DNA of 64,000 nt, from the NCBI GenBank assembly GCA_027186245.1, contig CP114495.1, forward strand, positions 8,114,501 to 8,178,500, read 5' to 3'. Shown here piece by piece: positions 35,878 through 47,801 of this stretch (its first letter is position 1; every line of letters begins with the position of its first letter). The stretch is from Coriaria nepalensis. Its lineage: Eukaryota; Streptophyta; Magnoliopsida; Cucurbitales; Coriariaceae. A model generated the notes under the pieces. That model did not search any database, was not told the origin of the DNA, and saw only the letters and a list, made by a program, of their open reading frames with translations. The position numbers and the translations under genes are program-made.

Positions 35878-37744
35878 TATGACCCACAAGCATAAATCTT
35901 TGACCAGAAATTAAATCAAACTAAGAAACCCAAATGGAAAAATGTGTAAAGATTCTCAGAGATCAAACATGAAATAGGAAATGAGCATGAAAGACCAAAT
36001 GGGTATTGAAGAAAACCAGCACAAATTGGTCATTTAACTGAGAAGAAGATTCTGTTATGGGGCAGAGAGATTGAACGGACTAGTAGAGGACTAGTAGTAG
36101 AAGTAGTTGAACAAGTTGGGAGTTACAAATGAGTGGATCGAAGTAGCCCAAATGGACGGCTAGTACTCTGTTTTTTTTTTCTTATCAGTTTGAGGGGAGA
36201 GAGAGAGGAAGGTAAGAGATGAAAGGCGCTCTCGGACAAACGTGTGAGTGGGTTTAAGAAGAGGAGGAAAAATGTGAGGGAGTCATCATTTATCGGTCAA
36301 TAATCATTCAATTCGTGGCAGTCGGAATTACTTCATAAATTTCTTTATACTTGTCTTCTTTATTATTATTAATTTTTGCCCAAAAATAAGGTTCTTTATA
36401 CTTTTCAAATTGCAAACTATTCGCCTTATAAATTAAAAGCCTATTAGCCATCACAAATATCTAAATAATAATAAAGAATAAATAATATATATATTAATAT
36501 TTGTATCTATATTCCATAAATTATTGGTGAAAAATCTAACGAAAATTAAATTTTAAATAAAAATATGTTGATTTTATAATTATTTAATTAATTATTTAAT
36601 AATTAATTTTTTTAATTATTATATATATTTTTAAAATATTTTAACTAATTAACAATAGTGTTAGGATTGATATTTTTAAAATGGTTATTACTCTCCAAAA
36701 ATTAAAATAAAAAATAAAAAATTATGGCAGTTTATATTGTGTTCCCCTTTTTCATTTATAATTTATGAGTAGTAATAATAAAAAATAAGTATTTAATTAT
36801 AATTAATTTATATTTTAAAATAATAATTAAATAGAAAAAAAGTTGAAAAAGTCCACGTAGAATTTGAATGCAAGATAATTTCTCGAGAAAAGTAAAAAGT
36901 AATAAATAAATAATAGTGGAGCCAACTTGAAGATGGGGAAAAGCCCATAGAGGCACGTAAAGTCGATTCAATACATAATAAAGCTTCCACTCATTTTCAT
37001 GTCAATATAAACAAAACAAAAAAAGTCAACCTCATTAAAAAGTCAACGATAAACGTTTATATTTGATTATTACAATTCCAAATATTTAGTTGTTAACTAA
37101 CTTGTGATACCTTCTTTCTTCATGTATAAAACTATCACAAACGCCGCTCAATAGAATATCACTGGACGAGACGGGTTCGGGGCTAAGTTACGGGTAGATT
37201 TGTATTTTATAATATTTAAATATTTCTAAAATAAATTATTTATAAATTTTAAGAATTATTAATATTATAAATAGATTTATTTATTTTTTTAATTATAAGT
37301 AAAATTTTTGAAGTTTTAAAATCGTACTTTTAATTAAATTTATTATAAATTAAAATTTTAATTTAATTATTAATAATTAATATTAAGTGAATCAATTATA
37401 TCGAAATATTAATATCATATCTTTTAACATATAGTAATTGATTGACTATTAAATTTAAAATTAACCATTAATAATTAGACTAAATTCATAATTTATAATA
37501 AATTTTAAAAAAATTACTTATAATTTAAAATAAATATAAAATAATTCATATATTTATAATTCTAAAATTTGAAATAAACTACTTATAATTTTTAAAATTT
37601 CTGAAAATTATCTAAATATTAATAAACTTTCCGGGAGTTTCCGAACAACTCTTAAATTACATAATCATACTATCAGCTTTGACTAGGGAAGTCTCATCTA
37701 TAAAGAGTTTCCTATTATAAGATTTATAGATGGCTTATAATAAC
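35878..37744. other. SPS promoter side and long AT-rich spacer
   Basis: 35878-36250 should contain SPS 5' UTR and promoter. From about 36350 to 37670 the sequence is extremely AT-rich with stops in all frames; a small GC island near 37160-37195 (GACGAGACGGGTTCGGGG) stands out but is not assigned. No gene recognised. Confidence 0.45.
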
Positions 37745-39060
37745 AACAATGATGCATTCATCACTACTATGTACCAAATATGCTTCGTGCAATTGGTAGT
37801 TTGGTGGGTAATGTTCTATCAATTGATTCAACTACCCTAATCCTAACTCGTCTTAATGCTGCTAGGGTATGCATTGAAGTGGATCTCACTAAATCTTTGT
37901 CATCTAAGATATGGTTAGGCAAACAAGATGGTTTCTTCCAAGAAATCGTTTACGAGCGCCTTCCCTCTTTCTGTAATCACTGTAATGTCTAAGGACATGT
38001 GGAGACAAATTGTAGAAAGAAACCATCTCCAGCAAAATCTGTTGACAACAACAACTAAGATTTCCAAATCAGCAAAGAAACGTCTTTCTAAGGCTGATAG
38101 AGAAAATTTTCGTCAAGCAGGGACCGACCACTCAACAACATGCACCGACCACTCCAAATATTATGCTATCTATTCAGTAGATTGTCCTGATAGAATATAG
38201 ATAATGATTTTGGGGTCACAGGTTCACAGGTTCACGGTCAGACAATTTACAAAGCCCAGCCACAGAAACAGTAGCGACAGACAACCAGATCGACCTTAAT
38301 GAGTCTTTATTGGTTGAGGAACATTTACATCCTTCACCACACACTCAGTATGAGGGAACAAAACCACAAATTGTTTATGAAATATCTAACCCAGTCGTTC
38401 CTACGGAAAATGAGTTAGGAATTACTAGTGGTGATGATGATTCTGAGAGAGAAAATATCTCTGTAGACCAAGAAACACATTCGTATGGTGCAGCAGAGGA
38501 AGGTTACTCTTCCGACTCTTCTAGAGTTGATCAAGATGGCTTTCAGGAAGTCAACGAGAAAAAGGGTAAAAGACCATGGCGTTTGTGAGCACTGACGCCC
38601 AAAGTAGTAGGGTCTAGACAAGGAAACAAGTCTATTTTTCCAATGAGTAACTCCATAATGTCTTGGAACCGTCGAGGTGTCGGAAATCCCGAGACTCAAG
38701 CTCATTTGAAGAAGATCACTTTCCAATTAATGTTTCGATTCTTGGCTTCATAGATACATGGATGGACGAGTCCAATATTCGCAATATTAAAAGGAAGATT
38801 AAAAAGCAGGAAGGTAGTTCCAATCAATCCATAGGAGGCAGGATTTGGCTTTTGTAGAAAATCCACTTGGATGTTCAAGTGGTCTCTCTTAACAAACGAT
38901 TCATAGCTGCAAGGTTACTTCGTTGAACGTTAAAATCCTAGTGGTGGTGGTCTACGCCAGCTGCTCTCAAGGTGAAAGACGCTCTTTGTGGAATGATCTC
39001 TTCTCTCTTTAGCACATGAGCTGTCATTAATAACCATTGAAGACTTCCAAGGATAGATGG
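37745..39060 (+). mobile_element. L1-type LINE 5' remnant (ORF1 and start of endonuclease)
   Basis: 37780-38060 matches the DUF4283/zinc-knuckle ORF1 of plant L1 LINEs: GSLVGNVLSID, RVCIEVDLTKSL, and FCNHCNV followed after a stop by GHVETNCRKK. 38310-38588 is the acidic linker ending DGFQEVNEKKGKR. From about 38655, MSWNRRGVGNPETQAHLKKI is the start of the AP-endonuclease domain, and CSQGERRSLWNDLFSL near 38955-39005 is a later endonuclease block. Stops and frame changes break both ORFs and no reverse transcriptase follows within the window. This is unusual, since LINE copies are normally truncated at their 5' end, not the 3' end. Confidence 0.8.
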
Positions 39061-40703
39061 AGTAGCCTTTGATAAGTAATATTATTAGATGACAATTTCT
39101 TATCTGTACTCAAAACTTAGTAAATCTGTTAAAATAAAGATTTTGATCAAAATAATGTTTAATGAATATATTTTTCTACCAAATATTACAATACACTTTT
39201 AATAAGCTTGCAAATTTATTGGGACTAGATTTAGATCAAAAACTACAATTTATGTTATTTTTTATAAAGCAGACGTCGAGGCGTTGAGTATGTCGACTCA
39301 TCGATCCATCGAGTACGTCGACCCATCGAGTATGTCGACACGTACTTAGACATAAATGTTAAACTTAGACAGTAAATCTAAATTTAAGACTCTAAATATA
39401 AACTTAGAATCTTAGACATAAACTTAAAATTAAAACCTTAGACTTAAAACCTATAATTAAATTAAATCAACCTAAACCTTAATATATAAAAAATTATAAA
39501 AAGCACAATTTTGCCGTGATGGAAATGGTCATGTGAAAATCACTATCCCAGATCGAAATCATGATTTCAATCTAGGACACTAGGTATATTTTAAAAATTT
39601 TAAACTTAAAACCGTAAACTTAAAACTTCAAACCTTAAATTCATAATTAAATTAAATATTAAACAAAAACTCTATACCTAAACCTAAAAAAGAAAAAAAA
39701 AATGATTTCTTTTTAACTTAAAACCTTACACTTCAAACTTAAATTTAAATACTAAATATAAACCTTAAAACTTCAAAATTAGATTTTAAGCCTTATGTTT
39801 TAAATTATAAACATAAAGTTAAAAGTTAAATTTATATGGTAAATCTAAACTTAAAACTATAATTGTAAACTTAAACTTAGTCCAAAATTTTGGTCCATGA
39901 TTTCGGAACAATGATAATTGAATTGATATATTGGACTAAAATCATGATTATCACTTCTCCAAAATCATGTCTAGATTTCCGTCGTCATCATCAAATTCAT
40001 TAAAAATGAGCTGAAATAAACAAAACTTACACAACAAATGTATATCTATTATCAAAAAAGTGAAAATAGATAGAAAAAGAGAATATATACCAAATACAGA
40101 TATGATATTTCTCATTCTCCAATACTTATATCAAATTACAGATCTTTTTTCTCTAACAAATGATTGAGCAAAAGTCAGACAATGAGAGCAAAAGCACCCA
40201 ATATTTTTTGTTGCGGTTAGGGCGGCCATTATTTTTTTGTTGCAGTAGTTGGAGGTTTTTTTTTTTTTTTTGGTAAAGACGTCTTTTTAGAAAGAGAAGG
40301 AAGGCAAGCAAATGGAAGGGAAACATAATTTCATTTTACCGATCATGACTCATCGCTCTATCGAGCATGAATCGCGAATTTCATGTTATGGATTGCAAGA
40401 AGGCACGGGGCTTACTCGTAACTTTTTTAAGGAATTCAATCCTCATTCTCCCATTTGAGTTATATCTCAGACTAGAAATGATGTACATTTTGTAATTTAT
40501 GGGGACCTGCCCTAATTTCCTCTTACCAAAACAAAAAACTAAGGACGTAAGCGAAAGCAATTCAAAGTTTGAGGGACAAATAATTAAAAACAGAAAAGAC
40601 ATTACTCTCTATCAGATGGACCCCAGGTCCCCCATTGACCCAATTGGCCTTTAAGTCAAATATATCCGTTGACTTTTTTCCCTTGCCTTAAGTATAGGCA
40701 TTT
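39061..40703. other. Spacer with degenerate AAACTTAAAACC-like tract
   Basis: 39340-39900 is made largely of irregular repeats of TTAAACTTAAAACCTTA-like words. Just before it, 39285-39345 contains imperfect repeats of CATCGAGTACGTCGACC. A poly-T run lies near 40256-40272. No coding similarity was seen. The last part is the upstream region of the GTPase gene. Confidence 0.5.
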
Positions 40704-40739
40704 TCTCCATCTCCATCTCCATCTCCATCTCCATCTCCC
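40704..40739. repeat. TCTCCA hexamer repeat upstream of the dual GTPase gene
   Basis: Six tandem units (the last TCTCCC) seen directly in the presumed promoter or 5' UTR. Confidence 0.9.
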
Positions 40740-40908
40740 TGTCCCTTCCTCTAGCTCGGTCTTTGACCCTGTTGATCCGCCGGTAAAAATTTTATTGCTC
40801 CGATGGTTTAAGGTGGTTCTGAGATATGCAACTTCTCTGTTAAATTTCAGAATCTCGGTCCTCTAAGTCAACGATTTCGTGGGTCTGTAACTTCAATGTG
40901 TGAGTTCT

Positions 40909-40931
40909 CCCTCTCTCTCTCTCTCTCTCTC
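40909..40931. repeat. CT microsatellite in the probable 5' UTR of the dual GTPase gene
   Basis: About eleven CT units 70-90 bases before the start codon. A shorter CT-rich stretch stands at the equivalent place in the decayed copy (about 43031-43048). Y-patch sequences near plant transcription starts look like this. Confidence 0.85.
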
Positions 40932-41000
40932 ATTTTTCATATAAATTGAAAGCTAATAGTTAGAAATTAGAGAGGGAAACAATTCGCAGCAGAGACAAAA

Positions 41001-42632
41001 ATGATTGACCTTGACTGCGGCTTTACTGTGATCTTGATGGGAGAGAGGGGCGTGGGCAAGTCAACCTTGGCAGCCAGATTCTCTATGAACGAGTTTTACA
41101 CCTACATGCGTTTGAAGTACAGTTGCTCCCTCCTCATCAACGTTATGGAAATACATCAAATGCCTGCTGGGACCATAGGCACCATTAACGGACCAGTCTC
41201 TACTTCCTACCAAGGCGCAGTGGGTGCAATCCTGATCTATGATGTCACTCAACGTTTTAGCTTCGAACAAGTCAAGTTGTTAGTACCCATCTTGAGGCAA
41301 TACAATCAAACCGATCCTTATTTTCAAATCGTGGTTGTTGGTAACAAAACAGATCTTTGCAGTAAAGGCCTGCACTCCATTGTATCCCTCAGTATATTAG
41401 ATTATCGGAAAAAGGAAGTTTCGACTGATGAACTTAAATCTTTCACGACGAGTCTTGGTGTATATTATTGGGAAACTAGTGCGATTAGGAATACCAATAT
41501 TTCAGATAGCGTGTTTTCCTTCTTCTTTGAACGGATCTACACTGGTCGAATTGTTAATAGGATGCCAATTGGGGTCCGCAGTCATGTTGGATCTATAATG
41601 CCGTCAAAACAATATGATGGAGAGAAAGCTGGTGCTGGTAATATAAGTCACTATGATTACCTCTTTAAAGTGCTTGTTGCTGGACCTTCATATGTGGGTA
41701 AATCTAATTTGATCTCTCGATTCATGAAAAACATGATTAATCTCAACTACATGCCGACCATTGGCTATGAAATGTCAATTGGGAGCTTGATTGTGGATGG
41801 GAAGGTCATCTTGGCTCAGGTTTGTGATATAGCTGGCCAAGTTCGGTACAAGCCCTCCGTATTGGCTTCAAGTGGGTACAACGTGGGGAATCTCTTAGAA
41901 GGAGTTTCAGGCGTAATGTATGTGTATGATGTCACTAGTAGTTTTAGTTATGAAGTTGCAAAGAAGACTGGCATTAGTGGAGCGAGGCATGTTCATGGTC
42001 CGGATATTCCAATCATGCTTGTTGGCAATAAAGCGGATCCATACAGTGGGCAACAAAGGCAAGTTCTAAGAGAGTACGCAGAAAATTTCGCGAAGACAGA
42101 GTCGGTTTGTTTCACAGAGACCTCTGCTTGGGATCCTAATATTAAGTTTCAGGACTCTGCACTTTTCAAATTTTTCACGGAAATTTACTGTACAAATAAA
42201 GAGAAGTCTACAAAGAAGATGGATTTAGGTATGATTCTATGACCCATAACCGTATATATATATGTTTAATTTCTGGATATCGAATAAACATGTACATATT
42301 TTAATTGTGGCAATTTTTTCATTGTAGATAAGGCTCCTTCAACTAGCCAGGATGGGAGTAATTTGGCAAGCCAGTTTGAAGGCATGAGTATTAGCAACAG
42401 AGCTCCAGAAACCGCACCATCAAGTCAAATTTTGGGCCAAGAAGATCGCAATGATCAAGCATCTCTAACAAAGACAGTGTCTTCTACAATTCAAGGAATC
42501 GGTGCAATGGGTGGAGGTGAAGTTAATATGAATAATGCAGAAAATAGTATAAATTTTGGGAGCATTCAAAATAATAACTTTAGTTTAGGGAGGAAGTATA
42601 AAGTTATGATTATAGAGAGCAGTGAAGATTGA
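41001..42632 (+). CDS. Tandem-domain protein with two Rab-like small GTPase modules
   Basis: Exons 41001-42228 and 42328-42632 (GT-AG, phase 1) encode 510 residues. Module 1 (about 8-180) has a P-loop GERGVGKS at 14-21, NKTD at 115-118 and ETSA at 158-161, plus the Rab-like YQGAVGAILIYDVT. The switch I threonine region is shortened and the WDTAGQ of switch II is replaced by IHQMPAGT. Module 2 (about 221-397) keeps every G motif: GPSYVGKS 228-235, MPTIGYE with T253, DIAGQ 276-280, NKAD 343-346, ETSA 373-376; it resembles RabA/Rab11. A roughly 40-residue linker joins them. The tail (from 410) is Asn/Gln/Ser-rich, and ends in KYKVMIIESSED without any cysteine, so the usual Rab geranylgeranylation is impossible. 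No stop separates the modules. I know no described plant protein with this layout. Module 2 should bind and hydrolyse GTP; module 1 may bind nucleotide but lacks the catalytic Gln. Confidence 0.85.
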
Positions 42633-42829
42633 GATTTGTTTGGTTGAAAAATTTATGCTGCTGACATTTAGAACAGTTCACTAAAATGTTACTGCAGTAT
42701 TTTTTTTAATTGAAAATTATAAAAATTCTTAAAATAAATACCTTATCATCAATCAATTTTAACCATCAGCCTCATATTATTATAAATCAATTTGAAATCA
42801 GACATGTCTGTTGATATTTTTGACCCAGA

Positions 42830-44620
42830 CCATTTCCAAATTCTTCTTCCCCATGTTCCCACTGTTTCTCTGTTCTCTCTCCCTTTCTCATTTCAGAAGT
42901 GGAGATCCCCACTTCCCTTCCTCTAGGTCTCTCTTTGACCCCACTAATCCACCACTAAAAATTTATAGCTCCAATGGATTCCAGTGGTTCTGAGATGCGC
43001 GATTTCATGCTCTGTAACTTCAGTCTGTGTGCTCTCCCTCTCTCCCTCCTACTTATTTCTCTTTAGAAACACATCTTAGACAACAATTAGCACCAATAGG
43101 GAAAAAAATACAAAATAAAAAATTGACAGACCCTGACTACCGCTTTCCCGTGTTCGTGATGGGAGAGAGGGACGTGGGCAAGTCAACCTTGACCGCCAAA
43201 TTCTCTGCGAACGAGTTCTATAGCTACATGCGTATGAAGTACAGTTGCTCCCTCCTCATCAACGTTATGGAAGTACATCAAATGCCAGCAGCAGGGATGT
43301 TAGCCACCAGTTACTACCAAGGCGCAGCGGGTGCAATCCTTGTCTATGATGTCAGTCAAAGTTTTAGCATCGAACAAGTCAAGTTGTCAGTGCACATCTT
43401 GAGGAAATACAATCAAACTGATCCTTCTTTTCAAATCATGGTTGTTGGCAGCAAAACAGATATTTACAGCGTACAAGCATGCACTGTGGTTGTTACTGCA
43501 CTAACTTAGGTTATGAAAAGGAAGTTTCGACTGATGAACTCAAATATTTCACGACGAGTCTTGGTGTATATTAATTGGAAACTTGTGCGATCAAGAATAC
43601 CGATATGTCAGATAGCATGCTTTTCTTCTTCTTTGAACAGATCTACTTTGCTCGAATTTTCAATTCGATGGCAACAGGAATCTGTAGTCATGTTGGATCT
43701 AGAATGCCTTCAAGACAATATGAAGGAGAGAAAGCCGGTGCTGGTGATATAACTCACTATGATTACCTCTTTACAGTGGGAAAGTCTAATTTGGTCTGTA
43801 GATTCATGAAGGGACGCGATTGATCTCAATTACATGGCGACCATCGGCTACGAATTGTCGATTGGGAGCTTGGTTGTGGATGGGAAGGTCATCTTGGCCC
43901 AGATTTGTGACTTAGCCGACCAAGATAGGTACAAGCCCACTGCAAGTGAGTACAACTTAAGGAATCTTAACGAGGGAGTTTCAGGCCAAATGTACGTGTA
44001 TGATGTCACTAGTACTTCAAGCTATAAATTTTTAGAGACTGTTTACTGTAGTGGATTGAGGTGTAGTCATGGTCAGGATACTCCAATCATGTTTGTTGGC
44101 AATAAAGCCGATCCATTGAGACTTCTGCTTGGGATCCTAATATTAAGTTTAAGGACTGCACTTTCCTAACTTTTCGCGGAAATTTTCCCTATAAACGAAG
44201 TGAGAAGTCCGCAAAGAAGATTCATCCAGGTATGATTCTATTAACCATAACTGTCTATGTTTAATTCTTGGTATTGAATAAACCTTATACATATTCTAAT
44301 CAAGTATGGAAACTTCTTGATTGTTGATAGAAGGTCCTTCAACTAGCTAGGACGGAAGTAATATGGCAAGCCAGTTTGAAGGCGTCAATATTAGCAACAA
44401 AGCTCCTGAAACAGCCCCTTCTGCTCGAATTTTGGGCTCGATAATCGCAATGATCAAGCATCTCTGCAAGTAGTGAAGATTGAAGGAATCGGTGCAACGG
44501 GTGGAGGTGAAGTTAATATGAACGACGCTAAAAATGGAAAATAAAAATTGGGAGCATTCAAAATAATAACTTTAGTTTAGGAAATAAATATAAAGTTGTG
44601 ATCATAGAGTAGTGAAGATT
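42830..44620 (+). pseudogene. Decayed tandem copy of the dual Rab-like GTPase gene
   Basis: Homology runs from the upstream region (about 42830) through both modules and the tail exon. The start codon is lost: where copy 1 has AAAAATGATTGAC, this copy reads AAAAAATTGAC. Module 1 is open to about 43500 (GERDVGKS P-loop, INVMEVHQMPA, GSKTD in place of NKTD), then frameshifts. The module 2 P-loop is shortened by deletion to TVGKSN near 43775. A frameshift follows at about 43820, then ATIGYELSIGSL. A second deletion after GNKADP removes the region up to the ETSA motif (near 44115). Tail-exon similarity resumes at about 44330 with further frame errors. The switch II loss seen in copy 1 is shared, so it predates the duplication. 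Confidence 0.88.
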
Positions 44621-45080
44621 GATATTTGTTTGGTTGTAAGATTTCTTTTGCTCGTTGCCGAAATTTAGAACAATTGACTAAGAATTTACAGATGTGTCAA
44701 ACTGATTGATTTTGCATTTGAAAGGTAAATTTATGTATTTTGGTATAGTTCAGGGACTTAATGCTAATATACTTTAATTTAGTTAGTTTTATTGAAATAA
44801 TATGATCTGCAAAACATCTTCCTTACTTGTACTATGGCACAATCTCTTCGTCCAAACAGAGCATCATGAGACTATCATAGAGTATCAGTCTATTGCACCA
44901 ATTTTACACAAATGCACAATCATTGCAGTATTAAGGGGGCATACCTGAGTGGCTGCAATCACAATGTGGACTATAGAAATTGTGGACAAAGGCTAACATA
45001 TAGATAAATCTATTATGACAACAGGCAACAGAGTATCAATAAGAAAATATATATACATATTTCCTATTAATCATTCCACA
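44621..45080. other. Spacer between convergent gene ends
   Basis: No gene. Sequence at about 44850-45000 (GCATCATGAGACTATCATAG, GGGGGCATACCTGAGTGGCT) is duplicated in diverged form near 50140-50310, marking a segmental duplication that includes the F-box gene. Confidence 0.6.
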
Positions 45081-46827
45081 CTACAGAGATTGTTTGGTAC
45101 ACAAAAATTGTGTCCAGTCGTTGGGCTGATCAGGATGAGATGGGTGATAAAATTTCAAATAACAGTCATGGGAGAGAATTTGAGACGTAACAATATGCTT
45201 CCTGTGATAATATTTTGGTCTAACTGCCCAAAAAATTTTCATTTCTTTCAAGACTTTTGCATGAGCTAGAATATATTCTACGAGTCTCAGTTCATGTTCA
45301 AAGCATTCAAATCCCACAAAGGAAAATGTTTCAAGGCTTGATGATAGACACTTTGGAACTTCATTTGGTAGGTTCAAACATGATTTATGCTCCGAGCATG
45401 ATTCTGGCCTACCATGGGTTTGATAATCCTAAAAATAGCATGGTTAAATAAGTTAGGAACGAGCAACAAAAGGAAATAGTACATAAGTAAAAGCCAAACA
45501 GATTCCAACCAACCAACCTTCTTTTCAATTAAGAGTGCTTCTAATTTAGGAGCATTTCCAAGAAACTTAGTTAGGTCCTGCCATTCACAACATTTACTCT
45601 GTAGGCGAAGGCGAATCAAGTTAACAAAAACGGGAGGATGAAAATCATTAGCTTTATAGAGAATCTGCACGAATAAAAAAGTAACACAAAAAGTAGCAAC
45701 TATCAGTCACAGTCATTTAGACCAATATATACTGATTATTAAGAAGAGATATGGGAACAACAGCACACCTTGCAAGTTTCTCTTCTTAACTGAAGAACTT
45801 TTGCATTATAGAGCCTACTAACAAGTTCACATACGTAATAACCATAATCTTCAAACTCGGATGCATATTGCTCAGCTATACCAAGATCAACAGAAGCTCC
45901 AACTAAGTTTGGAACATTCTGTATAGAAAAACTGTTGCTCCAGTGATCCTTGATATGAAGATACTCAAGAGCTGGGGTATTAATCTCAAGGTTGCAGGAA
46001 TCATTTCCGATAATACCACTTTCGAAAAAAGAAAAACTTAATTGTTTCAGAGTTGGTATATCAATTTTATAATTTGTCAACTCATCAGATTCCGATCTAG
46101 ACACAACTAAAACTAGCAAAACAGGACAGCCAGAGAAGAACCGTTGCAGTGCATCTTCATCCTCAAAAAAGACTTCAGTAAGCTGCATAAATTTGAGGTT
46201 AGGAAGATGAACAGACATGGGTACCTGTAGGCGAAGTTGAAGGATTAATTTTAAGGACACTAACGATCTGCAAGTGTAAACGCTCAAGGGCAAAATCACA
46301 GGATATCCAGAAACTGTATAGCCGCTCTCTATTTGAATCCGAATCTTTTCGACATTACGAGCCACTGCCGCGAAAACCCAGCCATCAAAGTTATTTAAAT
46401 CCTTCACATTAACACAATAGTAACGGAATTTTCTCAAGTGAGGTGCTGTGTGTGCAGCCATAACTCTATTCACAATATGATCAAACCTCACGGGAGGGGG
46501 AATTTCGCGTTCATATTCACTATCATAGAGTTCATTATCACCATAATCACTACCAAAGTCGAGCACAGGGACCATTTGCCAGATCTTTCTCCAAGTTCTC
46601 GACAAAATGCTGGTGGCAACAGCATCTTTGGTTGGGAGGAATGAGAGTATGTGGCAGAGGATCGGTCGGGTAAGACTGCTGATCCTATCCACCCTCTCTT
46701 CTTCTTCTTTATCTTCTTGGTTTTCTTTGTTAGATAGCTTACTTCGTTTGGCGACAAGATTACGATAGTAATAAGAAGAACGCCCAAACGATTCGTCTGG
46801 ATGTAACACTCGAAATGAATCTTTCAT
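45081..46827 (-). CDS. F-box/FBD/LRR protein
   Basis: Exons 46827-45769, 45664-45518, 45428-45081 (GT-AG, phase 0) encode 517 residues. The F-box at about 46-83 (DRISSLTRPILCHILSFLPTK, then ATSILSRTWRKIW) should bind SKP1 in an SCF ubiquitin ligase. A leucine-rich repeat region follows (LPLSVYTCRSLVSLKL, LPNLKFMQL, DIPTLKQLSF, TPALEYLHI). The C-terminal FBD domain starts around 425 (NEVPKCLSSSLETFSFVGFE) and ends with LKFYHPSHPDQP. Three exons with the FBD on the last is the usual gene structure. The substrate is unknown. Members of this family expand rapidly by tandem duplication, which is seen here as two decayed copies downstream. Confidence 0.9.
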
Positions 46828-47801
46828 CGTCTAGAACGTCTGTTTGAAATTTTGAAGTCAGGGTTAGGGTTTAATTCGACAGAGGACAAAGACTCATCTA
46901 CAGAGAAGTTTCGATCACGCAGTAAACACAGTTCACAGCAACATGCTCGACTTAATTTTCGCAGGGAGAGTAAAAGAGGTTAAAGGAAATTGGGCCTAAA
47001 GGGTCGGGTAAAAGAAAATTGGGCCTAAAGGATCGGTTTATATTTAAGGGCTTCTAATTTTAATTTTAGAGATCTCAATTTAGGGCTTATTTTTATTTTA
47101 TTTTCAACCTGATCTGCATTACACCTTGAAGGTCCAGATCAATAGAACTTTGAGCACCACAGCCATTGGGCCTAAAAGGATATTGGGCCTAAAGGGTCGG
47201 ATCCTGGATATGAAGGCTTTTAATTTTAATTTTAGAGATTTGAATTAACGTCATATTATTTACAAACCTATAGCTCCAAGCAACTTCTTGAGAAATTATA
47301 AACACTAGAGACGACATTTTTTTCTTACAACCTTGTCATCATCAAATCCAAATAGATTCGTAAGTTAAGTCTAAAGTTTCGAGATAGAATAACTCTCTAT
47401 CAAGCCAAGCTTGTTTTTTGCTCTTCTATCAGCAGGAAAGCAATACCTAAATTGCACATGTTTCTTTCCGTACCTCATTAACTGTAATAACATCCATACT
47501 TCAACTCGTACTTGAGTACTTTCGAATACACCGGAAAAAACTGGACATGCGGAAATGGTTTGATATCGACCTGATCGTCAAAGGGCTAGCAATAAGAACA
47601 TATAAATTGTAAATAAAGATGCAACACTAGAAAGATATGGTTTGTAAACTAAGTTCCACTATCTGCGTTATATACAAGTCAGACCATGTAAGTACTAAGT
47701 AGTTACAGTATCTTCATTGTCTCCTTATCGTCTACTTTATTTGTATATATGTAAGTGACATTTTGGAGATTGAGTTGAATTTCGCTCCATTGCGGTATTA
47801 A
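46828..47801. other. Spacer with an internal direct repeat
   Basis: Promoter side of the F-box gene. A block with ATTGGGCCTAAAGG-GGATCGG and TTTTAATTTTAGAGAT occurs at about 46990-47075 and again at 47165-47245, so the spacer holds an imperfect direct repeat. No gene recognised. Confidence 0.6.

Noticed and set aside
38310..38588. Acidic 92-codon ORF as a separate gene
   Set aside because: It fits the linker region of an L1 ORF1, between the zinc knuckle and the endonuclease start.
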